A stretch of DNA of 64,000 nt. It comes from Carya illinoinensis. Lineage: Eukaryota > Streptophyta > Magnoliopsida > Fagales > Juglandaceae. The position numbers were made by a program, and so were the translations under genes. Positions within the stretch are counted from its first letter, which is position 1. The number at the start of each line of letters is the position of its first letter. The stretch covers positions 4,838,501 to 4,902,500 of the forward strand of contig NC_056764.1 of the NCBI RefSeq assembly GCF_018687715.1, read 5' to 3'. The notes under the pieces are model-generated. The model saw only the letters and a program-made list of their open reading frames with translations. It was not told the DNA's origin and searched no databases. Positions 38,463 through 51,117 of this stretch are shown one piece after another.

Positions 38463-39523
38463 CATCAGCATGAGTAAGTTTTGTAATTCCTCCAATAGCT
38501 TCTTCTGCTCTGCGTGGCACAGCAAGAGAGTTAACATGGTATTGTCTGGTAGAACTTACACCCAAAGATGCTGGAATTGCCTACATTCAAACAAGTAAAC
38601 AATGTTGAGCACATTGATTTTGAAATCAATCACGACCTGAAAAATAATACGAATTGTCTAGACAAAACAATGAAACATTGAAGCAACAAACCTTGAACAG
38701 AAGCCCATTTGTATCTTGGAAAAACAGAACCCATCTCAAACCAGCATCATGCCTGAAATGGTCATGAAGCAATATTAAAATCATGGAAGTGCATTTTGCC
38801 AAGCCAAATATGATATAGAAGCATATCATGGGACATTAAGATTTTATCCAGTACTATGAATTTCAAAAGCTAATTTAGGCCGTTAAACTTTAAAAAAAGA
38901 GAAAATTTTAGGAAGAAAGTTACTGTCAATGTTGAAAAAAATATTAACAACCTATTAATGTTACTTGAAATAGGAGCAAAATTCTAATTTGAATAAACAG
39001 ATATTTTGAGGCTCAAATTGATATATTAATTTTTCACATATATAACAGTTACTAGCTATAGTTTCACTATTATGCAGTTGCTTTCTATTGGTTAGAATTC
39101 CAAAGGCTTTTTTAAGTGCATCAGCCAGGATGAGATGCGTGTGAAAGCACATGCATAGATCTTGTATTTGTATTCAACCAAGCAGACCAAGGCAGAAGAT
39201 GATTCAATAAAGTGAAACATGATATGAATCCATAAGCATGCAAAAGAAATTCCTGAGATTAGGTGAACTATTAATAATTACCATATTTTCAGAAGGCCAC
39301 TGGAAAAGAGAAGTGCATGCACATCACCATGGCCATGAGGTTTTGTCTAACACAAACAGAGAAGGGTTAGAGAGAATACATTGAAGTTCCAATGTTAGAG
39401 AGATTACGGAGACATCAAGATATTTTAATTTGAGGCTAAACAAATTTATCAAGTTATATTAAATGAAATGGCTACCTGAATTCTGTATTTGTTACGGGGT
39501 TCAATTGCAACCCTGGCATCATT
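38463..39523 (-). pseudogene. UDP-sugar pyrophosphorylase (USP) gene fragment captured by the CACTA element
   Basis: Four minus-strand exon pieces with proper splice borders, all in phase: 39476-39523 (NDARVAIEPRNKYRIQ, donor CAG|GTAGCC), 39282-39346 (TKPHGHGDVHALLFSSG, donor TG|GTAATT), 38692-38752 ([18 protein letters not shown], donor AAG|GTTTGT) and 38463-38580 ([18 protein letters not shown] through [13 protein letters not shown], donor G|GTATTT). These phrases match the nucleotide-binding core of plant USP, which makes UDP-sugars from sugar-1-phosphates and UTP in the cytosol. Upstream of NDAR a TAG falls in frame, and neither the N-terminus nor the following catalytic block was found, so it cannot encode the enzyme. 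Introns are retained, so capture was at the DNA level, not from mRNA. Confidence 0.82.
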
Positions 39524-40003
39524 AAACTAGAGTAGATTCCTTTCACAAGGCAAAGGCACGTACTATTGTGCCTCTTCATATATGTAAAACAGTGTCCTTT
39601 ATCTAACTTGTACAGATTCACAACAATGTGGCGACAGAATCAAGCGAAACAAGCATCACGAGAGATCCAAAAACATATCCAATGAGGCCATCTTCATCTC
39701 AATTAATATTAACTCAAAAGTCCCATTTGCCTCTAAGCTGCCAACTTGAACGACTTACAGATCTACTAAAATACTCAAAAAAATGCAGAGAAATTAAAAA
39801 AGAAATACAGATAACAAGAGAGATGTGCAATACCCAAACCAGCTGTCGGGGCCGTGGGTTGCGAACAAAGCAAGGGAGAGAACGAGGGCCTCGGGCGGCT
39901 GGGCTAGGCACAGAGGAGAAGGGAGCTCTGATAGAGGACTGGCGATGCCGTCGACGTGTGCGTGGTGGCGAAAGGCGCCCCTAGAGACGGCGATACAGAG
40001 AAA

Positions 40004-40126
<123 letters not shown>

Positions 40127-40613
40127 AGGCCAGATTTGGGAAAAATGACATGTCCGGCATGGGGTTTGGGGGAGAAGGAGGGGGCGGACGTTGAGGTGAG
40201 GTGGCGGTGACGTGGTGGGGCCACTGGAGACTGGCTATGTGCGGCGGCTTGGGTCGAGGGAGAAGATTGATGGGGACCAAGAGAGGGGAAAGGGGGAGAG
40301 GGGGGAGGGGGGGGGGGCGAGACCACTGGAGGGAAAAGAAAGAGGAATCGGGGGGATGAAAAAAATGAAATTTCGCGCCCAGAAATCAATTACAACAATT
40401 TTCAGGCGCTGCAAAAGGTTTTTTACAAATACAGCGGTCAAAATCGATGTAAATATTAAATTTTTTGCTGTAAATATTAAAATCACGAATCTGATCACTT
40501 TTTAACACCAAAATCAGCAGCGATTTAAAAAACGCTGCAATAGATAACTTATTGCAACGATTTTTTTTGCAACAAGTCAAAAATCGCTGCAATAGGCCAA
40601 ATTTCTTGTAGTG

Positions 40614-43250
40614 CATCGCAGCTGTTAACATCATCGCCGGACTCTCTATTAAACGCCAATAAGCCCAATTCCCTCTCTTTTTCCACTGGGTTCACCCCTT
40701 CACCTGAGAGTTATACATTCATTTTTGTATTAATTTTCAATTCTTTCCCCCAATGCAAGTTGTAAATTTTGAGGTGGTCTTTGTTGCTGTTGTTCATGTC
40801 CTACAGTGGTGAGTCTCTTTGAGCTTTGGATAGTTTTTGTTATTATTGACTCACCATACAACCTCATTACTTACCACACAGAAAATTGTCCGACGATAAT
40901 CGCTCCCTTTGGTCACCTTGTATCTTGGCTATTTGGAGCAGCTGAAATTCCCTTACCAACGTAGGTAATGCCTTGTTTCAATATTAGCCATTGTGTATAT
41001 TACCCAATGTTTGAGAGAAATTTAACATTACAACCTTATATCGAAGGACGTCTCCAATGACGTAGACAACATTGTTCCGTTATTTATTTCCACGAGCCAC
41101 ACACACGAGCGTAGGTAAGATATCTAGAATTTTAGGCTCATTGCTGGCATTGTTACATGTGCAATATAAGTAAATTATGGTTGCTAGAATTTCTAATGAA
41201 TGATAGTTATATGGCTATTATGAATTATAAGTCGGTTGTATCGAGGTTTTAGGTGAATTATTGGGTTTGATGTGATTGTGTGGATGAAGTTATGTGGCTG
41301 TTTGGGTTACTTATTTATTTTGTTGGTTGTTCTAGGTTTGAGTATTAACTGTTGAGTTGACGTTAGCTGTTGTGAGTCCATAAGATACTATTAAAATTGA
41401 GTAGTGGATTGTTTGAATTGATATGTGATTTAGTGGTTTAAAAAGGGGATGTTGAGTTGCTGAGTATGGTTGTTTGGGTGAGATATGTGGCTGGCTAGGT
41501 TTACTCTATGATTGTTATTAGGTTGATCATGTTGAGCTGGTTGTATTTAACCTATTGCGAGTTGTGTAGATGCTCGGGACTAAGGTATTTGCTGGTTTGG
41601 AGTTTTATTAAATAAGCTAGTGGCATGCTTGTTTGTATTATTAATTGATTGGTAAACGTTTATTGATTAGGTGGTGATACTGTTAGAGGTCGGATCTAAG
41701 TCATAACCTATACACGGCAAGAATCAGGTAAGCAGGGTTCCTATACTAGTCTTTGTATAAAAGAAAATGACTGGGGTTGGTTTTAAAAATATGCATATTT
41801 GTTTTGAAAAGAAATCTGAAAACAACCTCAGATTTGTGTTATGCATATACTCATAAAATGTGTTTAAAGATAAAGTATTTTTGTTATGACTGATGTAGAT
41901 ATAAGCAAGTTTTTTTTTTTGGCATTTAGTTTCTGATTTTTTAAAAAAGAGCGATTATGAAAATTTGAGAATTTGTGCATAGTTTATAAAAATGCTCTGA
42001 TTATGTTTATGAAAATGCAAGACTGATCTGAATCTACTTTGTACTCTATTTGATATGATATGACATCTGAAAACCTTTGGCTTGCTGTTCTGATTTAGTA
42101 TCTGATTATAATCTATTTTTTTTTTCTAAATCTATTCCGTTAAGGCCCTGCCACGGGTATAATAGTGGTATACAACCTATCTTGCCAAGGGTACAATAGT
42201 AGTATACGGCCCCGCCACGAGTATAATGATGGTTTATAACTCTATCATGAGGGTTAAACATGGCCTCTATTCTATTTTGATGCCCCAATATGATATGAAG
42301 ATGATGTCTTAGATTTTGATACGCCAAAAGATTTTTGAATAAGAATGTTTCTGAAAGTTTCACTTTAATATTTTGATAACATGTTTTGATTCTGCATTCT
42401 AAAAGTAAATTTTTTGTTCCATATTTTGAACTCTATAAATGTTCATGTTTACATGTTAGTATATGTCATCTGCTTATTAAATTGTTGATAGCTCACCCTT
42501 TTATTTCGCACTATTTTTAATGACTTTGATAGTTCAGTTAAGGATCAGTAATAGAATGCATTGGCAAGATTAACTGAGGATGGTAGTTGAGTACCTCATG
42601 GTACTATTGTTGTTAGGGGATTTATTTTATTCAGTAGATGGATTTTAATATGTTTAGATGATTTATGGAGACTTATGTAAACTCTGGTTCATTTTATTAT
42701 GTTATTTGAGATATGTGGAGCAGTTGATCTATTTTATTTGGTTTATTATATTGAGGATTTGATAAATGAGTATGTGTAGTTAATCAAATTAGAGGAATTT
42801 ATATTTGATTTGGAGTCCTTGGAAATATATATTTGGATTTGGAGAATATATTAGTATTGTTGAAGTTGATTATTAGGTAATAGCAGCTAACTCTTTGGAC
42901 CTCCGAGATTGGGACATTACATTTAGAATGCTCTTATTATGTTATGTAGAATTAAATTTTTAAGCCAGTGTGGACAACACAACTGATAAAATGTATATAT
43001 ATGATGTAATCTTATTTTAAAAATAAATTTTAAAATTTGAATCTTATAAATTAAAGTTGGCCATTTAAATTATGTAAATAGTGTACTTTAGACATTGCTT
43101 GAGAAGAAAATAACTCTCACGTTATTAACATGTAAGCATTTTCCAATTCCATACAACAAATTACCACAACACAAAAAGGCTGCATTCTAACTACCAAACA
43201 AGCTGCATGTACTTGCTAAAAGCAGATTATTCTAGGCAACCAAGCATATA
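40614..43250. other. Intergenic, retroelement-like, no supported gene
   Basis: T/G-rich sequence with no long frame. A short tandem array lies at 42150-42240 (GCCACGGGTATAATAGTGG and two diverged copies, 30-34 bp apart). CCTCCGAGATTGGGACATTA at 42901-42920 resembles the 3' portion of plant LTRs, but no partner was found. Homology to the P450 3' region starts at about 43130. Confidence 0.4.
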
Positions 43251-43638
43251 TGTTGCAGGTGGAGACAAAAACAGTGAACAGTGCACCGAAAAACACCGAA
43301 TGCACCGTTGCACCGTATGCTCCTTTGTATTATTAGGCACCTCCCCACCTCCCCCTTGAATCATGCAGCAAATTGCTGCATCGTACTGATATGCTCTCCT
43401 ATAAATAGGAGAGCTTAAGTGAGCATCAGTGAGTGCAGCAGAGAAGTGTAGAGAAGAAAGAAGAGAGTGTGTGCTGCGTGTGTGCAGACAGTGTAGAGAG
43501 TGGGTGAGAGAGAGTTTTCTGTAAAAATCGTTTTATAGTGAAATTACAGCAGCTGTGGACGTAGGCAATTGCCGAACCACGTTAAATTTCGTCCCTCCTT
43601 TATTTAGAATCGTCTCTGTGTCAGAACAGCTCCCAACA
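43251..43638. mobile_element. Solo LTR (388 bp) in the 3' region of P450 copy 3
   Basis: Starts TGTTGCAGG and ends CCCAACA, with a TG...CA inverted pair (TGTTG/CAACA), flanked on both sides by ATATA (43246-43250 and 43639-43643), a perfect 5-bp target duplication. P450 copies 1 and 2 have the uninterrupted site (GCATATATAGTTTG). It contains a TATA box within a near-palindrome CTCTCCTATAAATAGGAGAG (43394-43413) in plus orientation. No internal retrotransposon sequence remains, hence a solo LTR from recombination. It lies just downstream of the gene's original stop, so it could affect transcript termination. Confidence 0.92.
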
Positions 43639-43706
43639 ATATATAGTTGGAATGTATCTCTAGCATTCATAGAGTTTGGAAGAAAGGCGCGGAGTGAAGA
43701 CAACTT

Positions 43707-45826
43707 CTAAGGGAGTTGCCTGGCCAAGGTGATGCCTAACCGCTCATTCATGTCCACCGGCTTGTCCAATGGCGTTATTAACTCAAATCCTTGAAGCAAA
43801 CGAGCTAGTGTCAATTCCGATACTTGCAAGGCAAACATCTCTCCAGGACAAGATCTTCTTCCATACCCAAATGGTATGAATTCAAAATGTTGCCTTGAAG
43901 CATCCATACTTGCATGGCTTGAGAGAAACCTCTCAGGCAAAAATTCATTAGGCTCCTTCCAAACCCTTGGGTCTCGATGCAACTTCCACACATTCACAAA
44001 CAAACGAGCTCCCTTTGGAATGTGATAGCCACAAACTTGACAATCTTCCATTGCCTCGTGTGGAATTAATAAATGGGCTGGTGGGTATAAGCGCAATGAT
44101 TCTTTGACTGTGGCTTGGAAGTAAACCAAATCTTTAATATCGTAATCTTCCACCCATCTATCCTTTCCAACTTTGAGATCTAGTTCTTCTTGAACACGTT
44201 TCAAAGCATGTTTATTATTTAACAATAAGGATATGAGCCATGTCAAGTTAAGAGATATGGTCTCAGAACCACCCAAGATGAGAGTCTACAACATAAAAAT
44301 AGGGTCATAATTAGACAAATAAAAGAAATAAAGCTCAAATTTATTAAAAGATTGGTCAGAGAAACATCAGTTAGCTCATAAATAAGAATCTTATTTGATC
44401 AAGAATTTTGCTACATACAAGCAAAGTCGCGTACTAATCTGCGTACTAATATTGATTTCTTCATACTTTAAATTTAAATTAACATTATTTTCAATAAAAT
44501 CTCTTTTTTTAACTAATCACATTAAATTGGTGCGTAGATTAGTGAATATTGTACTTGCAACTAAATTTTTCCTTTGATTAAATGAGGTGTGTAAATCTAT
44601 CCATGACCAGTTTTGTAGATGTGGACTTAATAACAATATGGAGAAATGTTTGATGGAATGATTTCAAACTTATTTTATGCACTACACTCTCGTCACACTT
44701 CAACCACGTTCAAATAATATATTATTATCTACCAATTATTAAACTAACTTGTATTTTTTAAAATAAAAAATTTAATAATTGACGGAAAAAGAGGTTTACT
44801 TGTTATGGTAGAATTGGGGCAAGATTCTCTTCTGCCGTACGATTTTGGCGTTTACAAAAAAATCACTACTAACATTATACATGCCATTGCAGTTGCCTTG
44901 ATAATGGTTTCTCGGGGATAACCAAACATGGAATCCTCCTCAATTAGTGATAGCATGACATCGATGAAGTCTGGCTCGTGGCTTTGCTCGTCAGTCTTGA
45001 GCTCCCTCCTCGCAGTATGCTCTTCAACCCAACTTCCTATTAGAGAGTCCAATTCCCCTGCAACACGCTTCATAGATTTCACTTGGCCCTTCAAATCAAT
45101 CCATCTAAGAAATGGAATTAGATCAAACATGTTAGGAGCCCCAGCTAAATACATGAATTCACTTATAGTTTTCCTTATTCGTGCTGCCTCTCCATCATTT
45201 CCACCATTGGCGTAACCAAAATATCTCTTCCTCGCTATAATTTTGGTGATTATATTCAAGGCTAGGCCCTCAATCCATTCACTAATCACCACCTTGACTG
45301 GGTTGTGTTCGTTGCTCCTGCAAACAAAGTAGAGATCTTTAATCAAAGTATCCACCTCTGAGACGTACATGTTTTTGAGCTTCTCAAGCCGGCGATCGGA
45401 AAGGAGTTCTGATACTGCTAGCTTTCGCACCTTACTCCAACATGATCCATAAGAGGAAAATCCAAATCCTGCATAGTCATAACCAAGGTACTTTCCCTGG
45501 CTAGACATGGGGCGTGCAGCCAAAACCCTATTATTTGTGGTGAAGCACTCCTTGACTGCTTCATGGCTGCTAATCACAAGTGCAGGTTTCATGCCAAACC
45601 GGAACATGAAGATGGGACCATGTTTATCAGCAATAGCAGCCAAGGTTCTGGCCATTGTGTTTTGGGAACGAAGTTGATGAAGGTGGCCAATAATTGGCAA
45701 GGCACCCAATGGTTCTGGGGCTAACATACCCTTACTATGACTTGCAGTTTTCACTCTCCACAGATTGTACAATAGCACCAACACCAAAACCCCTGCAATT
45801 GCAAGTAGATGAGAAATGATTTCCAT
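43707..45826 (-). CDS. Cytochrome P450, CYP82 family (copy 3), C-terminal frameshift, probably impaired
   Basis: Exon 1 is 44885-45826 (314 codons; one extra codon, ARRELK versus ARRLK in copies 1 and 2) and exon 2 is 43707-44285 (192 codons plus stop), 506 residues. Motifs are intact: N-terminal helix, APEPLGALPIIGH hinge, GGSET at 319-323, KESLR, PERF, and FGYGRRSCPGEM with heme Cys460. Two lesions: the donor, GTATGT in the other copies, is GCATGT here, so the intron would need GC-AG splicing; and one base is missing at about 43718-43722, so the frame ends ITLARQLP instead of running on to the conserved SSKLYEC end. About 20 C-terminal residues are lost. The 599-bp intron carries a MITE. 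Its TATA region has diverged from copies 1 and 2. It may be transcribed, but function is doubtful; pseudogene is a fair alternative. Confidence 0.8.
44402..44572 (+). repeat. MITE family 1, copy 5, in the P450 copy 3 intron
   Basis: TTTTGCTACATACAAGCAAA, GTCGCGTACTAATCTGCGTA, and at the right GTGCGTAGATTAGTG and CTTGCAACTAAATTTTTCC. The inner words are inverted repeats of each other. TTTGAT flanks both sides, while the matching intron of P450 copy 1 has a single CATTTGATTAAATG, giving a clean empty site. Confidence 0.82.
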
Positions 45827-45839
45827 GGTCTCAGGATGA

Positions 45840-47570
45840 ATTTTCCCAATTAAAATTGGTGGTTTCTTATGTTCAGCTACACAAACATATAGATTTTTAT
45901 GATGTCTAAAATTACCTTTTTATCCTTAGTTTTGTTACTTGGGCGGTAATAATTAACTTATGCATCTGGTATTTTGCACTTGAGTTGCTATAAAGCCACA
46001 CATGGAATCCGGACGGAGAGTTTTGATAGTGTAATTTATGTCTTTTTGTTTTACTTTTGTTTTATGTTTTTTAATACTTTTAAATAGTTTTAAAAAATTA
46101 AAATATTATTAAAAAATAATTCATTAATCACTAAATAAAAAAATAAAAAAAAAAGTTTAGCATTTCTGTTTATATTTTTGCTGGTTAGATATCTAATGTC
46201 TTGTGTATGAAACACTCAGAGAGTAAGATGCGAACTGTGAAATTTGTCAATACTTCTTCAAAAGTCCCATGCATCTCACCAACTCTAGTGGGAATTTCAA
46301 CTATTTAGACCGTTTTTGTAAGGACCTATAACAAAAGAGAAATAATTTATAAATAAGAAAAACTCTATATGCGGTCAGTTGGAGGAGTCGGCACGCAATC
46401 GTTTGACAAAATTGGTCCCCCCTTTTACTTTAGTTTAGTTCACCTTTCTTCCACTCTCTCTTTCTCTCTCCTTTCTATTTTTTTGATTTTTTTTAGCAAT
46501 ATTACATATAATTGTAAAATTATAAATATTGCGTAATTATTTTAAAAAAGAGTAGAGTTCATGATTAAAAAGTTAATTTTTTTTTCATGTGAGTTCCATA
46601 TTAATTCATTTTTTTCAAAGTGACTGCACGCCGCTTGCACAACCACGACTGTAAATATCATTTCTCTTTTTTCTCTCACCCATAAGAGCCTCTATTATCT
46701 TCTCCGAACAGTTGCTTTTCCTCTCTTTTTGAGGTTTTTGATGTAATTTTCTCCTATCTTTCTTTTTCCGTTCTAGATTCTTTTTTCGTTCAAGAATCTA
46801 TTTTTCTTATTTACACATATTGCATTTTTTCTCTCACCTACAGTGCCGCCCTACTCCATTGTCGATGGCTGAAAAACTTGCACGCTTTTCATTTCAAACA
46901 ATCTTTGTCTATATTAATGTGGATAATAGGAGGGCTATGATTACTAATTTAAGGGCTGCAACAAGGCTTTTGTCTCGTGTCCAGTGCCAAGAGATTTTCT
47001 TTTATATTCATTCTTAAAGAGGAATTTGTCAAAAAAACAAAAGTGATGATGGAACATATACGCTAATAGTGCCGTACACTTTCGTTTTTTTCTCTCTGTA
47101 CACTTTCATTTTCTCTTTCGCTTGTAACTACATTTCGATGGTCTCGAGATTTTTTGAATGTTGGAGCTTTGATTGGCTGGAAGGTAAAAATGGCTCATGT
47201 TAAAGCCGTTGTCATTGAACTAAAACCCTTCGAGATTTCTAGTGAGGTCGATGGTTGGTCCTCACAGAAAGTTTCATGGAATTAGCCACTGCACGGTGGT
47301 TCTGCAGAGTTATGGAGGATGGTGTGAATGCAAGGAGAAAGGGGTCTTATGCTAGCCCCGACGGCTGTAGGTCCAGAGCACCCCGAAGCCACGAACCTTC
47401 TGTGAGCATGAAGATGAGGTAGTAGAACAAAGGAGCAAGAAGTGGGAATCAGTCCTAAAGTTTTTGGCTCTGTTTTTCATTTTTCTTTAGAAAAAAATAA
47501 AATCAAATGATGACATGGCAACTTCGTAGCGACTATATGTTGTGACTGAACGTAGCAGTTTCGTATAAAT
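45840..47570. other. Upstream region of P450 copy 3, then non-coding
   Basis: A (C)TTTTTTAATACTTTTAAAT core at about 46060-46160 resembles the interior of the 5612/12542 MITE family. 46365-46660 resembles 27645-27850. No coding is supported; 46820-47017 is open without motifs. Confidence 0.4.
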
Positions 47571-48480
47571 AATTCTACTATGCCGCTTCAGTGTGCCGGC
47601 TCCCAGTTACCATATTACGTGGAGTGCACCGCATCGTCTAAGAGAAAATTTGCCAAACATGCTTTCCCTCTAGCGGACCTTGAACCCTATCCTCCCCTCC
47701 ACCATCTCGTGCCCACCTGTCCCCCATCCCTGATGTCACTGACCACCACTCCCCGTGCCCCAAATCCGACGAGTATGTCATCAATGAGTATTTTAATACG
47801 ACGAGATCACAAGTTCAATACAGACACTTCAACATCAACGCCTCCATCTTGCACCCACCTACCCTCCCTCCCTGACGTCACCGACCACCATTCCTGTCGT
47901 CATCTCCAACGAAAAATTGAGTCAAGCCAAGCCACGATTTGAAGCCTGCATCTTGCACCTACTCTCACGAGTAACTCTGCATCGGCCTCCCAAGATGAAA
48001 GTTAAGCTTTGTTTTGAACAATTTCTTCATCTTTGCTTTGTCTATGTGTATTGAGCTTCTATGGACTCACAGAAAGCTTCTAGGTAGCTACTATTAACAT
48101 CCATAGAAATTGAAAGCTCCTGTGTATTGAGTAATTACGTCCTCCCAAGTGAAAGTTATGTTCTGTTTTGAACAATGTCTTAATCTTTGTTTTGTCTATG
48201 TGTATTGAGCTTCTATGGACTCCCCGAAAGCTTCTAGGTAGCTTCTATTAACATCCATAGAAATTGAAAGCTCCTGTACATGTATTGAGCAATTACATCT
48301 GGGTAGCTTCTATTAACATCCATAGGTAGGAAATTAATATTGTTACGTGTAGTTGACATTCTAGATGACTCCTGTTTACTTTCCTTTTCCATTGGTTGGC
48401 TAACTGAAATTTTTTCTTTCTTTTCATTAATTTTCCTTGCATTTGCAGCATTCGAGAGAACATGTCTATGTCTCACTAGT
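47571..48480. repeat. Unrecognised sequence with tandem duplications
   Basis: TGTTTTGAACAAT occurs at 48010 and 48164, and the ~154-bp units it marks continue through TGTATTGAGCTTCTATGGAC and TATTAACATCCATAG, with a third partial unit near 48300-48330. The plus-strand open frame 47580-47942 (120 codons) is proline/serine rich, contains two diverged copies of a CCTGACGTCACCGACCACC-type word, and lacks a known domain, so it is not called a gene. Confidence 0.5.
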
Positions 48481-49439
48481 TTATAGGATGTGATTTGAGT
48501 AACAAAAATAGAATATAAGACTCAAATAGTTGCTATGTCATAGATTTAAATCTAACAATAATATTAAATTTTAAAATTTGTGTGTGCAAATAAAACTATT
48601 TAATAATAGTATAAAAATCATATTTAACTTAAGATTACTCGAAAAAAAAAAATTAAAACTTCATGTATGAAAATAACAACCTTTATTTTGATATTCTATT
48701 TAAAAAATAAATAATACTATTTTGCATACTTAATATTTAAGAAATTAGAAAAAACAACTAATTCTTTATATTATTTTTAGGAACGCAAGCTTATTATTTT
48801 TATTGCTAAAAATAGTGGCAGGGGTAGTGATGTAACGGGACCTGGCAGTGTTTCCCCGAACGAGGGTGGTGCGGCTCTATGAAAAAAAAAAAATTAATTA
48901 TAAGAGTAATTACATACTAATATGTGTATTAATTTAATATAATTAATCAAAAAATAAAATTTATTAAAAATATTATTAATTTAAATTTTTAATATAAGAA
49001 AATTATTATTAATACATAAATTAATATATAGTTTTACTTATACGTAATAAAACTAAAAAATCAATCCCGATGGCCGAAATGCTGCTAACAGCACAGCAGC
49101 ACCCACCGCAAGGGAGTCATGTGCACGCGGGGACGCTACTGCGAGCACCGCAACGCGAACCGCGTGGGTGCCAAGCAAGCATAGTGTATTGCGGGGGGCT
49201 GCATGTGATGCTATTTCAATAAGAAAGAGGTGGTAGCGCGTGCAGATTGTCTGGGGAATGTTGTCACACTCCCGGACATGAACAGAGTGGAGTGAAGTTA
49301 TTGTGGGCTTTGGTTCCTGTTCGTTTTATTGGTCTGTGGCCACTACTTTTATTTTCAAAAGATAGTTGTGAGCCCGGTCATGGCCCATTTAATGTTGTTA
49401 GCCTTGATTGAGTTGTCTTTATGTTTAAAGTCTTGTTAA
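48481..49439. other. Non-coding, AT-rich, with a degenerate MITE family 1 copy
   Basis: 48897-49052 is a reverse, decayed copy of MITE family 1 (TTTATTACGTATAAGTAAA on the minus strand and an AAATTTAAATTAATA centre). A small GC-rich block lies at 49075-49200. Confidence 0.4.
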
Positions 49440-50048
49440 GAGCATCTCCATCTAATTTTCCAAAGCATCATATTTCTTATAATTTAGAATTTATTTTAAA
49501 GTTTTGATCAAAATACCTCCGCATCCGGATCCCTATTTTAAGAAAAATGTTTAGGGAATAAACAGTAAGTCCTCATATTTGGAGACTCATTATTCATTCT
49601 CTAAATTATTTTTATTAATATTTTATTCTAATATATAAAATAAATAATTTTTTAATCATCTACACTTTCTCTCATACTCATATTTATTATAGTTTTAAAT
49701 AATAATTTTAAAAATAATTTAATTAATTACGAAAATATAAAAAAATTAATTTTAAAAATATTATCATATTCACAAAAAAATAATTTAAATTTTTGTTTAA
49801 AATATTCACTAGAGTAATAGTTCAAAAAATAAGAAAAAATATTGAGTAGTTAAATTTGTAAATATGAGTGAAAGAAAAAAATAATAAAAAAAGAATAAAA
49901 AAATATTGTTTAATAGAATAGAGATAAGGATGGGGAATGAGATGTATGAGGTTTTTGAAAGATGAATAAAATTTAGGAAAAAATTTGAGAAAATGTGATT
50001 TTGAATTAAATTATAGGGATGAGGATGAGGAATGGAATGAGGATGCTC
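49440..50048. mobile_element. PIF/Harbinger-type MITE (609 bp)
   Basis: Ends GAGCATCTCCAT... and ...GAGGATGCTC form an inverted pair, flanked by TAA at 49437-49439 and 50049-50051. TAA/TTA duplications and GAGCATC-type ends are the usual mark of plant PIF/Harbinger MITEs. The interior is AT-rich with no coding. Confidence 0.75.
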
Positions 50049-50051
50049 TAA

Positions 50052-50863
50052 GTTAGCCTAGGGCTCACTGGTTAGCAGAAGTCAGTATTTGCAGTGGTTG
50101 AGAATGCAATAGTAAGGTATCCAGAAAAATAATAAAAATTTTATTTTCAAGTTTATTCTTCTTCCTCTCGTCTTACCCTCGAAGTGAGATTGTTCATTCA
50201 ATCCTTAGGGGTGTTACAAATATTTCATATTTCAATAGAGGTCGAGAAGATTTAGGTTGTTTTGACTTCCTCTCATGAAACCTTGTCCTCCACCTACGAT
50301 GTATTGTTGGGTTTGGACAAAAGAAAGGGTGCAAATTGAGAAATTACCGCATATTCTATAAGGTTAAACTGATGGAAAATAGATTTAATTACTTAAATCG
50401 TATATTTAACACATATATATTGATTCCGGATGCTACCAACTTCAATCCATCCAATAGGATTAATAAGTGTGCGTTGGGTTTTCAGCTGCTGCCTGCCTGC
50501 CTTCAATCCGTGCAATTTGTGATCAATGAAGAAGGATTTTTTTTTTTAATTTTTCTTTCTATTTTCCTACATAAAAGCATCCTATCGAAAACCTTTTTTT
50601 TTTTTATGGAAAAAATATTTTAAATGCAAATGTGAAATTATAAAATGAAGGCGAGTCATTGTATATAGTGAAAACACCACATAACAACGCAATAACGTGA
50701 CAGACAGTGAAAGAAATACAAGAATCAAGTATACACAATTACACGACATCAGATTTACATTATTTGGCAACTTACCTACGTCCAAGGAGTTGTAGTGGAT
50801 TTTCTTAAAAGGAGATTACAAATACAAAGTGACTTACAAGAGCAATATTTACTCACAAATCTC

Positions 50864-50897
<34 letters not shown>

Positions 50898-51028
50898 AAT
50901 AACTTTTGGGTGGAGATCAATGGCTTTAGAAGATTTTCCATACAATAAAGAACCATGAAAAAACTGCACACTAATTGCTAAATAAGCTGCACAGACTTGC
51001 TGAAAATAAATATTCTAGCATAAAAAAC

Positions 51029-51066
<38 letters not shown>

Positions 51067-51095
51067 CTATATATATATATATATATAGTTTGATA
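50052..51095. other. Non-coding
   Basis: No gene recognised. A (CT)n tract lies at about 50868-50894, and mixed (AT)n/(GT)n/(AT)n at 51031-51088 directly downstream of the P450 pseudogene. Confidence 0.5.
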
Positions 51096-51117
51096 GTCTA
51101 GCTAGCATTCATAGAGT

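Noticed and set aside
47580..47942. 120-codon plus-strand frame
   Set aside because: Pro/Ser/Thr-rich, built partly from a diverged internal duplication, with no domain and no splice or promoter context.
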